Assembly: GCF_005887615.1 (NCBI RefSeq)
Contig: NZ_VANS01000001.1
Location: 421,415 to 485,414 of the forward strand
Direction of reading: 5' to 3'
DNA from: Sulfitobacter sabulilitoris
GTDB taxonomy: Bacteria; Pseudomonadota; Alphaproteobacteria; Rhodobacterales; Rhodobacteraceae
DNA: 64,000 nt
The notes beneath the pieces are model-generated. The model was not told the origin of the DNA. It searched no databases and saw only the letters and a program-made list of their open reading frames with translations. The position numbers and the translations under genes are program-made. Numbering within the stretch: position 1 is the first letter of the stretch; every line of letters begins with the position of its first letter. Below, in pieces: positions 1-11,100 of this stretch.

Positions 1-1213
1 CCTTGCCCAGGCCAAAGGCGCGGGCGGCACGCAGGGCGGTGTCGCGCTCGGCCTTGGTGATGCGCACGACCTGCGCCGATCCGCCCCGGTGCAGGTTCGA
101 GCGAAAGTCGCCCTCGGCCCCGGTCCGTTTCATCGCCGCGACAACCTTGTTCGCGATCACCAGGCAACGGATGTCCTCGCCCGCCGCTTCCTTGACGAAA
201 TCCTGCACCAGGAAGTTCGCCTTGAGCCCGCGAAAGGCGTCGATCACCGATTCCGCCGCCTTTTTCGTCTCGGCCAGCACGACGCCCTTGCCTTGTGTCG
301 ATTCCAGCAGTTTTACGATCAAGGGCGCGGTTCCGACCAGCGCCATCAGGTTGCTGGTGTCCTTGGGGCTGGCGGCGAAGGCCGTGGTGGGCATGCCGAT
401 CTTCTTGGAGGCCAGCACCTGGTGTGCGTGCAGCTTGTCGCGGCTGGCGGTGATGCCCGCGCTGCCGTTGACGCAATAGGTGCCGATGGTTTCGAACTGG
501 CGGATCACGGCGCAGCCATAGGGTGTGACCGATGCGCCGATGCGCGGGATCACCGCGTCGTAGCGGGGCAGCCGCTTGCCGTCGTAATGCACTTCCGGCG
601 CCATCGAATTGATCGCCATGTAGCAGCGCGTGGTGTCGATCACCTCGACCGTGTGGCCGCGCGCCTCGCCGACTTCGACCAGGCGTTTGGTCGAATAGTT
701 ATGCGCCTCGCGGCTGAGCACGGCGATGCGCAGGGCGCGTTCGGGCGCGCGCCGCCGGACCACGGGCGTGTGATAGACGTCATAGCTGAGTTCGGGCTGA
801 AGCCGCTTTTCGGTGGGCGAGATCGAGATGTGGTCATTGAGCGCCTGTCGCCCCAGCAGCATCCGGCTGGTCATGCCCGCGCGGTTGGTCAGCGTCACGT
901 CGATGGGCCAGCTGTGCCCGCCCACGTCGAGCGCGCTTGAGATGACATAGCGCAGTTCCGCCTCGCCGTTGGAGGAGGTGACTTCGCGCCGGTCGATGAT
1001 CGGTGCGGAACAGGCGATCGTGATGTCCTCGCGCCCGGCGATGGGGTGCACCAGAAAACGGACCTTGGGCTTGGCGGAGGAGCCGAAGACCTCGATGTCG
1101 CTGGCGTGCAGCGCAGAGGTGCGCGCGCCGGTGTCCACCTTGGCCTTGAGCGCGGGCAATCCCAGTTCGGGCAGTGAAATCCACTCTTCCCAACCGAATG
1201 TCAGCTTGTCCAT
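1..1213 (-). CDS. rimK: RimB-like retropepsin domain fused to RimK-type S6 glutamate ligase, 3' end cut off
   Basis: The frame starts at ATG 1213 and stays open to the window edge, giving 404 residues of an incomplete gene. Residues 1-140 match the RimB / 'ATP-dependent zinc protease' family (PF05618), with the aspartyl-protease style D27-T-G-A30 motif in a VDTGART context. From about residue 160 ([10 protein letters not shown]) onward the sequence is RimK-like ATP-grasp, with the start of the ATP-binding region ([19 protein letters not shown] and FLVQDF). RimK adds glutamates to the C-terminus of ribosomal protein S6, and RimB is reported to trim such tails, so both activities may sit in one cytoplasmic chain. 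The C-terminal ATP-grasp metal residues lie outside the window. The family call is solid; the actual substrate is inferred. Confidence 0.85.
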   Translation of the reverse strand, partial: MDKLTFGWEEWISLPELGLPALKAKVDTGARTSALHASDIEVFGSSAKPKVRFLVHPIAGREDITIACSAPIIDRREVTSSNGEAELRYVISSALDVGGHSWPIDVTLTNRAGMTSRMLLGRQALNDHISISPTEKRLQPELSYDVYHTPVVRRRAPERALRIAVLSREAHNYSTKRLVEVGEARGHTVEVIDTTRCYMAINSMAPEVHYDGKRLPRYDAVIPRIGASVTPYGCAVIRQFETIGTYCVNGSAGITASRDKLHAHQVLASKKIGMPTTAFAASPKDTSNLMALVGTAPLIVKLLESTQGKGVVLAETKKAAESVIDAFRGLKANFLVQDFVKEAAGEDIRCLVIANKVVAAMKRTGAEGDFRSNLHRGGSAQVVRITKAERDTALRAARAFGLGK

Positions 1214-1299
1214 GACGGCACGACTCCTCTCTGGATGGCATGAAGACGTGCACCTAGCGCGCTGATGGCGCGATCTCAAGGTCTATCGGCGCGTGGGCG

Positions 1300-2982
1300 T
1301 CACGTGTCGGGCAGATGCCGCCGATCGGTTTCGGGCAGCATCCGCCGCCCGGTGTCCTCCTCGATCCGGCGGGCTTCTTCGATCAGGCGTTCGCGCATCT
1401 TGCATTCGATGTCCCATCCCGTCGCGGGGTTTGCGGTGGGCAGTTCAAAGCGCACCTTCTGGCCAAAGACGTCGTGGCCGACCACGCGCACATCCGCCTT
1501 GTCCAGCGGGCCGGTGTCCTCGCCGTCCTCGGTTTCGATGATCTGAAGGAAAACCTTGCGCAGCGCCTCTGTGTCGGCGGTCTGGGCCAGTGTCAGCACG
1601 ATGGGCCGGATCATCCGCACGTCCTCGATGGACCAGTTTTCAAAGGCGTCCTTGACGAAATAACTGACCGGCACGACAAAGCGGTTGCCGTTCCAGATCA
1701 GCAGCTGGACGTAGGTGAAGTGAATCCGCTCCACCGTGCAGAAATGCCCTTCGAAGATCAGCTGATCGCCGATCCGTGCGGAGCGGTTCAACGCGATCTG
1801 CACCGAGGCGAGGATATTGCCCAGCACCTCGCGGGCGGCAAAGCCGAGGATGATGGTCAGGGCCCCCGCCGAGGCCAGCAGCGACAGGCCAAGCGACTGG
1901 AACGTGTTGGCCGAGCTGAGCACGATGCCGCTGCCCAGCAGCAGCGCGATCACGATCACGAACTTGCGCGCCGCCGAAACGGTCGTCGCGATGTTGCGCA
2001 GGTGAATGTTTTCCGGCTCTGCCAGATCGTTGGGGTTGGTGGCGCTGATGCGGTCGAAAATCTCGTCGATCACCAGCACCACGGCCAGCGTCGCCGCCGC
2101 CACGTAGCCGATCACCACCAGCGGGCTGACGATGCTGTCGACCACGCCCGACACCACCAGGACGTTGCGGGTGCTGTAGCCGACAAAGACCGTCGTGGCC
2201 GCCAGCGTCGCGGGCCATTTCATCGCCCGGACCAGCGATCTGCTCCAACGCGACGTGGCGTGGCGCCCCGCGCGGCTGACAATGCCATGCACCGCGACCG
2301 CCAGCGCCACCGCCGCCGCCAGCATCAGCGGCACGAAAAGAACCTCCCACAGGTACATGCCCCAGAACGCGCGGTTGCGCGCCCAGGCGGGCAGCGATTG
2401 TTCCAGCCGGGTGGGCCCGTAGCGGGCAAAGAGGGCGGGCACGTTGTCGACGCTCTGGCGCGAGAACAACCAGACCGGCGGCGCATCGCCGGGCTTGACG
2501 CGGTTGACCCGCAGCGGCACGCCGTGATCGCCCAGATCCAGAAGGTCCAGCCGGATGGACCGGCGCGCGCGGCCCGTGGCGTCGGTGTCCGACGGGCCCG
2601 CCAGCCAGCCGTCGGGCCGGTCCGACAGGCTGTCCCAGGGGATGACGACCTTGCGGTCCATGACGACGAACAACTGCTCGGCCAGCCGCGCGCCCCGTGC
2701 GGCCTGATCGCCGACGTCGATATCGGTCAGGTCCAGGGCCTGCGCCGCCGCCGCGAAATCCGATTGGCGCGCGTGGTGCAGGAAACTTTCCACCGTGCTC
2801 ATCGGGGTGGACAGATCGACCGTGCCGGGGCGCGCGGGCAGGCCGGTGTTCAGGCTGTCGGTCGTGAAATAGGGCTCCTGTGCCGCCGCCATCGCGGTCT
2901 GGAACAGCAGTGCCACCGCCACCTGCGCGGCCAGCGCCATCAGGCCCTGAAACCGCTGCCTGACCTGTCGCCCGTCGATCAT
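1300..2982 (-). CDS. MscS-family mechanosensitive channel
   Basis: This 560-residue protein has an N-terminal hydrophobic signal-like segment (residues 12-36, ending TAMAAAQ). A periplasmic domain of about 170 residues follows, then several membrane segments (roughly 200-330), and then the MscS pore/beta domain, recognisable by [20 protein letters not shown] and [20 protein letters not shown]. It should gate ions under membrane tension or osmotic downshift in the inner membrane. The start at 2982 is chosen because AAGGTGG lies about eight bases upstream; the frame is open further upstream but would overlap the region before tgt. It is divergent from tgt. It is longer than minimal MscS (about 286 residues), so it belongs to the extended subfamily. 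Confidence 0.85.
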   Translation of the reverse strand: MIDGRQVRQRFQGLMALAAQVAVALLFQTAMAAAQEPYFTTDSLNTGLPARPGTVDLSTPMSTVESFLHHARQSDFAAAAQALDLTDIDVGDQAARGARLAEQLFVVMDRKVVIPWDSLSDRPDGWLAGPSDTDATGRARRSIRLDLLDLGDHGVPLRVNRVKPGDAPPVWLFSRQSVDNVPALFARYGPTRLEQSLPAWARNRAFWGMYLWEVLFVPLMLAAAVALAVAVHGIVSRAGRHATSRWSRSLVRAMKWPATLAATTVFVGYSTRNVLVVSGVVDSIVSPLVVIGYVAAATLAVVLVIDEIFDRISATNPNDLAEPENIHLRNIATTVSAARKFVIVIALLLGSGIVLSSANTFQSLGLSLLASAGALTIILGFAAREVLGNILASVQIALNRSARIGDQLIFEGHFCTVERIHFTYVQLLIWNGNRFVVPVSYFVKDAFENWSIEDVRMIRPIVLTLAQTADTEALRKVFLQIIETEDGEDTGPLDKADVRVVGHDVFGQKVRFELPTANPATGWDIECKMRERLIEEARRIEEDTGRRMLPETDRRHLPDT

Positions 2983-3115
2983 GCCGATGCCCCACCTTGC
3001 AAACCCGATCTCAGGCATTCCCCGCGAACCTGTCAAAGTCAAGTCCGCGCCAGGGTCGAGAGGTTGGCGCGGCGATGGATTGCCTTGCTGTCCGGCTGAC
3101 ACTATAGCGGCGCGC

Positions 3116-4243
3116 ATGACGCAGTTTTCCTTTGATCTCGGGGCCACGGACGGGCGCGCGCGCTCCGGCGTGATCCACACGCCGCGCGGCGATATCCGCA
3201 CCCCGGCCTTCATGCCCGTCGGCACGGCCGCGACGGTCAAGGCGATGATGCCCGAAAGCGTCGCCGCGACCGGTGCGGATATCGTTCTGGGCAACACCTA
3301 CCACCTGATGCTGCGCCCCACGGCGGAGCGGATCGACCGGTTGGGCGGGCTGCACAAATTCATGAACTGGCACAAACCCATTCTGACCGACAGCGGCGGG
3401 TTCCAGGTGATGAGCCTTGCGGGCCTGCGCAAGCTGACCGAACGCGGCGTGACCTTCAAAAGCCATATCGACGGGTCCAGGCACGACCTGACGCCCGAGC
3501 GGTCGATGGAGATCCAGCGGCTTCTGGGCAGCGATATCGTGATGTGTTTCGACGAGTGCCCGGCCTTGCCCGCAAGCGAAGCGGAGGTGGCGCGCAGCAT
3601 GGAATTGTCGATGCGGTGGGCGGCACGGTCCAGGGATGCCTTTGGCGACCGTCCGGGCCATGCCCTCTTCGGGATCCAGCAGGGCGGCGTCACCCGCGAT
3701 TTGCGCGCGCAGAGCGCCGAGGCGCTGACCGGGATCGGGTTCGACGGCTACGCGGTGGGCGGCCTGGCCGTGGGCGAGGGGCAGGAGGCGATGTTCGGCG
3801 TGCTGGACTATGCCCCCGACATGCTGCCGCGCGACAAGCCGCGCTATCTGATGGGGGTGGGCAAGCCCGACGACATCGTGGGCGCGGCGGCGCGCGGGAT
3901 CGACATGATGGATTGCGTGCTGCCTTCGCGGTCGGGGCGCACGGGCCAGGCGTTCACGCGGCACGGCGTGGTCAATATCAAGAACGCGCGTCACCAGGAT
4001 GATCCGCGCCCGCTGGACGAAGCCTGCGGCTGTCCCGCGTGCTCCAATTACTCGCGCGCCTATCTGCACCACGTGTTCCGCGCCAAGGAAATGATCAGCG
4101 GCATGCTGCTGACATGGCACAACCTGCACTACTACCAGGACCTGATGGCGGGGATGCGCGCGGCAATCGGCGCGGGCAGTTTCGACGGCTGGCAGGCGGA
4201 TTTCCACGCCGACCGCGCCGCGGGTGATATCGAGCCACTTTGA
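3116..4243 (+). CDS. tgt: queuine tRNA-guanine transglycosylase
   Basis: The 375-residue cytoplasmic enzyme exchanges G34 of Asp, Asn, His and Tyr tRNAs for the queuosine precursor preQ1. Family hallmarks seen are the N-terminal [20 protein letters not shown], the catalytic-Asp region [13 protein letters not shown], the second Asp region [17 protein letters not shown], and the C-terminal zinc site [16 protein letters not shown]. The length is standard for bacterial Tgt. The frame continues upstream of 3116, but ATG 3116 gives the normal family N-terminus ([13 protein letters not shown]). The 3' end is followed by 345 bp before lon. The lower-case call is as secure as sequence alone allows. 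Confidence 0.97.
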   Translation: MTQFSFDLGATDGRARSGVIHTPRGDIRTPAFMPVGTAATVKAMMPESVAATGADIVLGNTYHLMLRPTAERIDRLGGLHKFMNWHKPILTDSGGFQVMSLAGLRKLTERGVTFKSHIDGSRHDLTPERSMEIQRLLGSDIVMCFDECPALPASEAEVARSMELSMRWAARSRDAFGDRPGHALFGIQQGGVTRDLRAQSAEALTGIGFDGYAVGGLAVGEGQEAMFGVLDYAPDMLPRDKPRYLMGVGKPDDIVGAAARGIDMMDCVLPSRSGRTGQAFTRHGVVNIKNARHQDDPRPLDEACGCPACSNYSRAYLHHVFRAKEMISGMLLTWHNLHYYQDLMAGMRAAIGAGSFDGWQADFHADRAAGDIEPL

Positions 4244-4481
4244 AAAAGCCTTTTGCCAGTGTGATTTGGAGATCGGCCAAGGCTCGTGTACCATGTGCGA
4301 CAGGGTCCGACCGGGCGATTTTTTTCATGCCGGGTGGGCAGCGCGCGGTTAAGGCGCTGTTCATGCCGCGCTGGTATCGAACGCGGGGCCCGCGATTGGA
4401 ATGAACTGTGTCGTGGCACGACTCCCGCCTTGTACTTGGCGGATGGCTTGGCCATTGTGAGATCCACATAGAAAACGGAAG

Positions 4482-4512
4482 GTTGAATTTCGCCGGGTCG
4501 CCCCCACTTTAT
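4482..4512 (+). promoter_or_regulatory. candidate sigma-32 (heat-shock) promoter of lon
   Basis: GTTGAA (4482-4487) and CCCCACTTTAT (4502-4512) are 14 bases apart. This resembles the E. coli sigma-32 pattern CTTGAA / CCCCATnT, and lon is a classic heat-shock gene. It lies about 77 bases upstream of the chosen lon start. The rest of the tgt-lon gap (4244-4588) shows no gene. Confidence 0.5.
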
Positions 4513-4588
4513 TCTTCCAGAACCGGAGACGGCCAGGAGTTGCCTTATGCAAGGGACCGGCGCCGTTTTGCCAAGATAAGGAATGAGC

Positions 4589-6997
4589 ATGCAAGACCCC
4601 CTCAACGCATCCTACCCCGTGCTTCCGCTGCGCGATATCGTGGTGTTTCCGCACATGATCGTGCCGCTGTTCGTCGGCCGCGACAAATCCGTGCGCGCCC
4701 TCGAGGAGGTGATGGCCGACGACAAGCAGATCCTGCTGTCGAGCCAGATCGACCCGGGTGTGGATGACCCCGATTCCGACGGGATCTACAAGGCCGGTGT
4801 GCTGGCCAACGTGCTGCAATTGCTGAAATTGCCCGATGGCACCGTCAAGGTGCTGGTCGAGGGGCAGGCACGGGTGCGCATCACCGAATACCTTGAAAAC
4901 GACAATTTCTTCGAGGCGCGGGCAGAGTACCTGACCGAAATGCCGGGCGATCTGGCCACCACCGAGGCGCTGTTGCGGTCGGTGGCGGACGAATTCGCGC
5001 GCTATGCCAAGGTCAAGAAGAACGTCCCCGAAGAAGCCCTTGCCGCCGTGAGCGAGTCGACCGAGCCGGCCAAGCTGGCCGATCTGGTCGCCGGCCACCT
5101 GGGCATCGAGGTCGAGCAGAAGCAGGACCTGCTGGAGACGCTGAGCGTGAGCGAGCGGCTTGAGAAGGTCTATGGCCTGATGCAGGGCGAGATGTCGGTG
5201 CTGCAGGTCGAGAAGAAGATCAAGACCCGCGTCAAGAGCCAGATGGAGCGCACCCAGCGCGAATACTACCTGAACGAGCAGATGAAGGCCATTCAGCAGG
5301 AACTGGGCGACGGCGAGGACGGCAAGAACGAAGTGGCCGAACTTGAGGCCAAGATCGCCGAGACCAAGCTGAGCAAGGAAGCGCGCGACAAGGCGGATGC
5401 AGAGCTCAAAAAGCTCAAGAACATGAGCCCGATGAGCGCCGAGGCGACGGTGGTTCGCAACTATCTCGACTGGATGCTGTCGATCCCGTGGGGCAAGAAA
5501 ACCCGCGTCAAGAAAGACCTGGGCCGGGCGCAGAAGGTGCTGGACGACGATCACTATGGCCTCGAAAAGGTCAAGGAGCGTATCGTCGAATACCTTGCCG
5601 TGCAGCAGCGGTCCTCCAAGATGAAGGGCCCGATCATGTGCCTTGTCGGCCCGCCCGGCGTGGGCAAGACATCGCTTGGCAAATCGGTCGCCAAGGCGAC
5701 GGGTCGCGAATTCATCCGCATCAGCCTTGGCGGCGTGCGCGACGAAAGCGAGATTCGCGGCCACCGCCGGACCTACATCGGTTCGATGCCCGGCAAGATC
5801 ATCCAGGCGCTGAAAAAGGCCAAGACGACGAACCCGCTGATCCTGCTCGATGAAATCGACAAGATGGGGCAGGATTTCCGGGGCGACCCGGCGTCGGCCA
5901 TGCTCGAGGTGCTCGATCCGGAACAGAACTCCACCTTTGTGGATCACTACCTGGAGGTCGAATACGACCTGTCGAACGTGATGTTCCTGACGACGTCGAA
6001 CAGCTACAACATGCCTGGGCCGCTTCTCGACCGGATGGAGATCATTCCGCTCGCGGGTTACACGGAAGATGAAAAGCGCGAGATCGCCAAGCAGCACCTG
6101 ATCGCGAAGCAGTTCAAGAACCACGGCCTGAAAGCCAAGGAATTCGAACTGACGGATGAGGCGCTGACCGACATCATCCGCTACTATACCCGCGAAGCCG
6201 GTGTGCGGAACCTGGAGCGCGAAATCGCCAAGGTGGCGCGCAAGGCGCTGACCAGGATCGTCAAGAAGGAAGCGACCAGCGTCAAGGTGACGCCCGACAA
6301 CCTTCACGAGTTTCTGGGCGTGCGCAAGCACCGCTACGGGCTGGCCGAGCAGGAGGATCAGATCGGTGTCGTCACCGGGCTGGCCTATACGTCGGTGGGT
6401 GGCGAGCTGTTGTCGATCGAGGCGCTGCGCCTGCCGGGCAAGGGCCGGATGAAGACCACCGGCAAGCTGGGTGACGTGATGAAGGAAAGCATCGATGCCG
6501 CGTCAAGCTATGTGCGGTCGATCAGCCCCAAGATCGGCGTGAAGCCGCCGCAGTTCGACAAGATCGACATCCACGTGCACGTGCCCGACGGTGCGACGCC
6601 CAAGGATGGCCCAAGCGCCGGTTTGGCGATGGTGACATCGATCGTGTCGGTTCTGACGCAGATCCCGGTGCGGCGCGACATCGCCATGACGGGCGAGGTA
6701 TCGTTGCGCGGCAACGCGATGCCCATCGGCGGGCTCAAGGAAAAGCTGCTTGCGGCCCTGCGCGGGGGTATCACCACCGTGCTGATCCCGGCGGAGAACG
6801 AAAAGGACTTGCCGGAGATTCCCGACAACGTGAAGGAAGGGTTGAACATCATTCCCGTCAGCCACGTATCCGAAGTGCTGGAGCGCGCGTTGGTGCGCAA
6901 GCCCGAGCCCATCGAATGGGATCAGGAGGCCGAGGAGGCCGCGGCGGCGGCGCTGCAGTCAAAGTCGGGAACGAACGACGCGGCCACCGCGCACTGA
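4589..6997 (+). CDS. lon: ATP-dependent Lon protease
   Basis: Cytoplasmic AAA+ serine protease that degrades misfolded and regulatory proteins. In order: an N-terminal substrate-recognition (LAN) domain from YPVLPLRDIVVFPHM, a coiled linker, the AAA+ module with Walker A GPPGVGKT and Walker B LILLDEIDKM, and the C-terminal protease. In that last domain the catalytic Ser is in PKDGPSAG (codon 6614) and the Lys is in GGLKEKL (codon 6737). Length is 802 residues from ATG 4589, typical of LonA. An in-frame ATG at 4583 exists, but AAGGA at 4578-4582 abuts it and sits six bases before 4589, so 4589 is preferred. The C-terminal tail is Ala/Glu rich. Regulation is probably by heat shock (promoter at 4482). 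Confidence 0.97.
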   Translation: MQDPLNASYPVLPLRDIVVFPHMIVPLFVGRDKSVRALEEVMADDKQILLSSQIDPGVDDPDSDGIYKAGVLANVLQLLKLPDGTVKVLVEGQARVRITEYLENDNFFEARAEYLTEMPGDLATTEALLRSVADEFARYAKVKKNVPEEALAAVSESTEPAKLADLVAGHLGIEVEQKQDLLETLSVSERLEKVYGLMQGEMSVLQVEKKIKTRVKSQMERTQREYYLNEQMKAIQQELGDGEDGKNEVAELEAKIAETKLSKEARDKADAELKKLKNMSPMSAEATVVRNYLDWMLSIPWGKKTRVKKDLGRAQKVLDDDHYGLEKVKERIVEYLAVQQRSSKMKGPIMCLVGPPGVGKTSLGKSVAKATGREFIRISLGGVRDESEIRGHRRTYIGSMPGKIIQALKKAKTTNPLILLDEIDKMGQDFRGDPASAMLEVLDPEQNSTFVDHYLEVEYDLSNVMFLTTSNSYNMPGPLLDRMEIIPLAGYTEDEKREIAKQHLIAKQFKNHGLKAKEFELTDEALTDIIRYYTREAGVRNLEREIAKVARKALTRIVKKEATSVKVTPDNLHEFLGVRKHRYGLAEQEDQIGVVTGLAYTSVGGELLSIEALRLPGKGRMKTTGKLGDVMKESIDAASSYVRSISPKIGVKPPQFDKIDIHVHVPDGATPKDGPSAGLAMVTSIVSVLTQIPVRRDIAMTGEVSLRGNAMPIGGLKEKLLAALRGGITTVLIPAENEKDLPEIPDNVKEGLNIIPVSHVSEVLERALVRKPEPIEWDQEAEEAAAAALQSKSGTNDAATAH

Positions 6998-7024
6998 CCG
7001 GTTGCCGACAGGCCATGAAACACG

Positions 7025-7056
7025 CGGCGCGCCCGGCCAACGGACGCGCCGTTTTT
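7025..7056 (+). terminator. rho-independent terminator after lon
   Basis: CGGCGCG (7025-7031) pairs perfectly with CGCGCCG (7045-7051) and is followed by five T (7052-7056). It lies 28 bp after the lon stop. Confidence 0.75.
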
Positions 7057-7164
7057 CGTGTGCAGGCGGGGCAGGGGCACCCGGTGCCGCATCGGACTGG
7101 TTTTTCGTGAATTTTGTGCCTATGCTCGGCGCATAAGCAAAAAAATCAGTCCAACGAGGCGAGC

Positions 7165-7644
7165 ATGAGCAGATCAACACCCCCCAAAGCCGCAGCCGCC
7201 GGCAAGACGCGCAAACCTGCCGCAACATCGGCGCCCAAGTCGGCACCGCGCGCAAAACCCGCCAAATCGACCGCCGGCACGGGAGCGGCGACAACAGCCC
7301 CCGCGCCGGTGACGGCCAGCACGGCCACCCCGGCCAATCCCACCGCGCCTTCGGTCGTCAATTCGGCTGAAACCGTCGTTCTGGGCCCGATCCTGCGCAA
7401 GAAAGAACTGATCGACCGCGTCGTCGAACGCTCGGGCATCAAGAAGAAAGACGCCAAGCCCGTGGTCGAGGCGATGCTGGCCGAATTGGGCGAGGCGCTG
7501 GCCGAGAACCGCGAACTCGTGCTGCCACCCTTCGGCAAGTTCAAGATCAAACGCGAAAAGACGATGCCGAACGGCCGCGCGATGGTCGTCAAGGTCCGTC
7601 AGAGCGCGCCGTCTCAGGCCAAGCTGCCGGACGCGGCGGAGTAG
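7165..7644 (+). CDS. HU-family DNA-binding protein with Ala/Pro/Lys-rich N-terminal tail
   Basis: A 159-residue protein. Residues 1-70 are low-complexity, rich in Ala, Pro, Thr and Lys, with repeated KPA/AKP steps like eukaryotic H1 tails. Residues about 72-155 form an HU/IHF domain (LRKKELIDRVVERSGIKKKD, VEAMLAELGEAL, LVLPPFGKFKIKREK). It should bind and bend nucleoid DNA. The DNA-binding arm after FGKF is short, and the usual RxGRNPxTGE segment is altered to MPNGRAMVVKV, so its binding may differ from canonical HU. ATG 7165 is chosen for the GAGG just upstream and because the upstream in-frame GTG/ATG region overlaps an AT-rich promoter-like stretch. Single gene between lon and tRNA-Val. 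Confidence 0.85.
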   Translation: MSRSTPPKAAAAGKTRKPAATSAPKSAPRAKPAKSTAGTGAATTAPAPVTASTATPANPTAPSVVNSAETVVLGPILRKKELIDRVVERSGIKKKDAKPVVEAMLAELGEALAENRELVLPPFGKFKIKREKTMPNGRAMVVKVRQSAPSQAKLPDAAE

Positions 7645-7716
7645 GGCGCGAGCGGCGCAATTTTTGGCGCGACCCCTCTTGCAAGGCGGCGTCGAATTGG
7701 GTAGGTCGCACCCCAC

Positions 7717-7791
7717 GGGTGATTAGCTCAGTGGTAGAGCGCTTCGTTCACATCGAAGATGTCAGGAGTTCAAATCTCTTATCACCCACCA
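7717..7791 (+). tRNA. tRNA-Val (anticodon CAC)
   Basis: Complete cloverleaf: acceptor GGGTGAT pairs with ATCACCC, discriminator A, encoded CCA. The anticodon stem is CTTCG/CGAAG with loop TTCACAT, so the anticodon is CAC, reading GTG. Confidence 0.97.
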
Positions 7792-8129
7792 TTCCCTTTC
7801 TGTTTGACCTGATGGCGATCAGCGCGACCGTCGGTGGCACGGATCGCGGCCTACGATCGTGATGATGCAAAAGGCGTTGCCATCGGCCCGCCGCTGACAC
7901 TGCGCCAGTCGCAAGGCAAGCGCGGCCCCGGCACCCCCCTATAAAGCGGATCAGGCCGCTTCGGCGAAAGATGCGCGTCGTCGGTCCGCCCTGACGACCG
8001 GTCACGTCCCTCGGGTCGATGCCGCGCCCTGCCGACTGTACAACGAACCGGAAAAACCATAGCGTTTTGAGATTGGTTTTCGGCTTCGGTTTTCATGGTG
8101 CATTTCAACTGCCGCGAGGGGCGCGCTAT
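7792..8129 (+). other. intergenic stretch without a gene
   Basis: 338 bp between tRNA-Val and the hybrid kinase. One perfect small hairpin (AAGCGG 7944-7949 with CCGCTT 7956-7961) has no T tract. GAGGGG at 8115-8120 is the kinase ribosome-binding site. Frames here on the minus strand are tRNA antisense artefacts. Confidence 0.6.
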
Positions 8130-11100
8130 ATGGCTTCCGACATTCCTCAAACAGACAAGGCACTGCACGACAGGATCCGCGCGCTCGAGGCGGACTTGGC
8201 GGACCAGCGCGCACAGGCCAAGGCGGCGGCAGACATCCTGCAGGCGATCAACACGACGCAGGACGATATCAGCCGCGTATTCGACGCCATACTCGGACAC
8301 GCGGCCACCCTGTGCGGTGCGCCGATGGCCAGCCTCAACATCGTTCAGGACGATCGCAAACACGCGCTGATGGCTGCCCATTGGGGCGACAAGCTGCGGC
8401 ATCTTGCGGTGGGCAGGACGGTCTGGCAACTGGACAGCCCCATTTCCACATCCACCTCGATGCGCGAGGGCAGGGTCGTGCAGGTCGACGATCTCGCCGC
8501 GACGCGGCTCTATGGCGAGGGCGACGCCGTCCGCACCAAGGTTGTGGACCTTGAAGGCGTCCGGACTTTCTTGGCCGTGCCGTTGATGAAGGGCGATATC
8601 TGCCTTGGCAACATCGCCTTGTACCGGCGCGAGGTGAAGCCCTTTACCGACGATCAGATCGCATTGGTCGAAACCTTCGCGGCACAGGCTGTCATCGCCC
8701 TGGACAACGCGCGCCAGGTCCGCGAGATCCAGAACCGCCTGAAGCGCGAGGCGGCAACGTCGGATGTGCTCAAGGTCATCAGCCGGACCCAGAACGACGA
8801 GGCGCCGGTGTTCCGCGCGATCCTCGAAAAGGCACAGGAGATCTGCAACGCGCCGATGGCGGGCCTGGTCCTCGCCACGGCGCAGGATGACGCGCTGACG
8901 CTGGCCGCGCAGGTGGGCATCTTTCCCGAAGTGATCGCGTTGTTCGAAACCGGCCAGATGAAGGTCGATCCCACTCTGTCCTACTCCGCCAAATGTATCG
9001 TCGAAGGCAAGCTCATTGCGTTTGACGACATGGGCCAAAGCGATCTTTACAAGGCCGGAAGCCCCATCGTGCGGCCCATGGTGGACACGTCCGGCATCCG
9101 CAGCGTGCTGTTTGTGCCGTTGATCAAGGACAGTGCCGCGATTGGCCTGATCACCCTGTTTCGCCACGACGTGGACCCGTTCACGGATACCGAAATCGCC
9201 CTTGTCGAAACCTTTGCCGCGCAGGCGGTCATCGCCATCGAGAACGTGCGCCAGTTCCGCGAGGTCCAGACCCGTCTGGAGCGGGAGGCGGCGACAAAGG
9301 AAATCCTGTCGGTCATCAGCCAGAGCCACGAGGATGAAACCCCAGTCTTTCGGGCCATTCTGGACCGGGCCGAGCGGTTGTGCCGGGCGCAGGGCAGCGG
9401 CCTGCAACTGGTCAACGAGGCGGGCACGCATCTCAGGATGATGGAGTTCAAGGGGGAGGATCACGGGTCTTTCCCGGTCGGATTCACCTTTGATTTGAAC
9501 GAGCCCTTGGGCATGTGCATCGCGGTCAGAGACGCGCGGGTCGTGCAGATCGAGGATATGAAAGACACGGATCTCTACCGGGAGGGACATCCGGGCCGGG
9601 TTGCACTGGTGGATGTGGAAGGGGTGCGCACGCATCTCAACGTGCCCTTGGTGAAACGCGGCGTGGCCTTTGGAAACATCTCACTCAGTCGCAGGGAGGT
9701 TGATCCGTTCACGGCAGACGAGATCGCGCTGGTCGAATCCTTTGCCGCGCAGGCGGTCATCGCCATCGAGAACGCGCGCCAGTTCCGCGAAGTGCAGCAG
9801 GCGCTCGCGCGGCAGACCGCGACATCGGAGATCCTGCGCGTCATCAGCAGTTCGCCGACGGACGTGCAACCGGTGTTCGACGTCATCGTCAAGACGGCCG
9901 CGGTGCTCTTGGGCTGCGACAAGGCGCTCGTTCACCTGACGGACGGGACGTTTTATTGGCTGGCGGCAAGTGCGACGACCGGTGGCGAGTTGAATACGGC
10001 GGCCGTGATCGACACGATCAGCCGCACCACAGCTCTGCGGACACCCCAGGGCACACCCAAGTTCGTGCTGGACGCCAGCCTGAACTTCCCCTCGCGCGCC
10101 ATCCTCTCCAAGACGATGCTGCATCTGCCGGACTGGTCGGTCGCCGACCTGCCCAGGCACGAGGAACATCGACGGCAGCAGTTCGGCATCAACGCGGCGC
10201 TGTACCTGCCCTTGATGCGCGGCAAGACCTGCGTCGGGTTGTTGTCGCTGACGCAAAAGACCGCCCGCGCCTTTACGGAAGCCGAGATCGCGCTGGCTCG
10301 GTCCTTTCGTGACCAGGCGATGATTGCCCTCGAAAACACGCGGCTGTTCACAGAGACGCAGGAGGCGTTGAGATACCAGACGGCGACGTCCGAGGTGCTC
10401 GACGTGATCTCGCGGTCGCCAAACGAGTTGATGCCGGTGCTGGACGCCATTCTGGCGGTCGCGGCGCGCATCTGCCAGCCGCAATACGCCTATGTGGCGC
10501 TGCTGGACCCCGCCGATGGCCGTTACCACATGGTGACATCGTTGAACGTGGACGCCGAATTCTTCGCCTATCTTCAGGCGCACCCGATGGAGCCCGTGCA
10601 TGGCACCTGCACCGGGCGCGCGGCGCTGCTGGGTCAAACGGTCTATATCGAAGACACGATCAACGACGACAGCTATGAATGGAAAGAGGCCGCGCGCCGT
10701 GGCGGGTTCCAGTCGACGCTTGGCGTTCCGCTGATCAAGGACGGGATCACGGTGGGGGTCATCTCACTTGCTCACGGGCAGCCACGTGCCTTCGCGGCAA
10801 AGCAGATCGCGCTGGTCGAAACCTTTGCGGCGCAGGCGGTGATCGCCATCAGCAACGCGCGCCTGTTCGACGAGGTGCAGCGCCGCACCGCCGAGGTGAC
10901 AGAGGCGCTCGAGCAGCAGAAAGCCGCGTCCGAGATACTCAGCGTCATCAGCCGCTCGGTCGAAGACACCCAGCCGGTGTTCGAAAAGATCCTCGAAAGC
11001 TGCCAGCACCTGTTTGGCGGCGAAGAACTGGACGTGCTCGTGATCGACGATCAGGGCCTGTTGCAGGTTGCGGCCTATTTGGGCAGACACGAGAAGGAGT

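Noticed and set aside
4361-6331. Long minus-strand frame opposite lon (and other antisense frames such as 57378-59612 opposite takM)
   Set aside because: GC-rich genomes give long antisense frames; residues are His/Arg/Gly-rich with no domain, while the plus strand encodes a clear gene.
7748-8005. Minus-strand frame ending in a VGDKRFELLTSSM-like peptide
   Set aside because: This peptide is the antisense of a tRNA gene (tRNA-Val) and is a well-known annotation artefact. Similar frames occur at 21378-21659 and 28012-28317.
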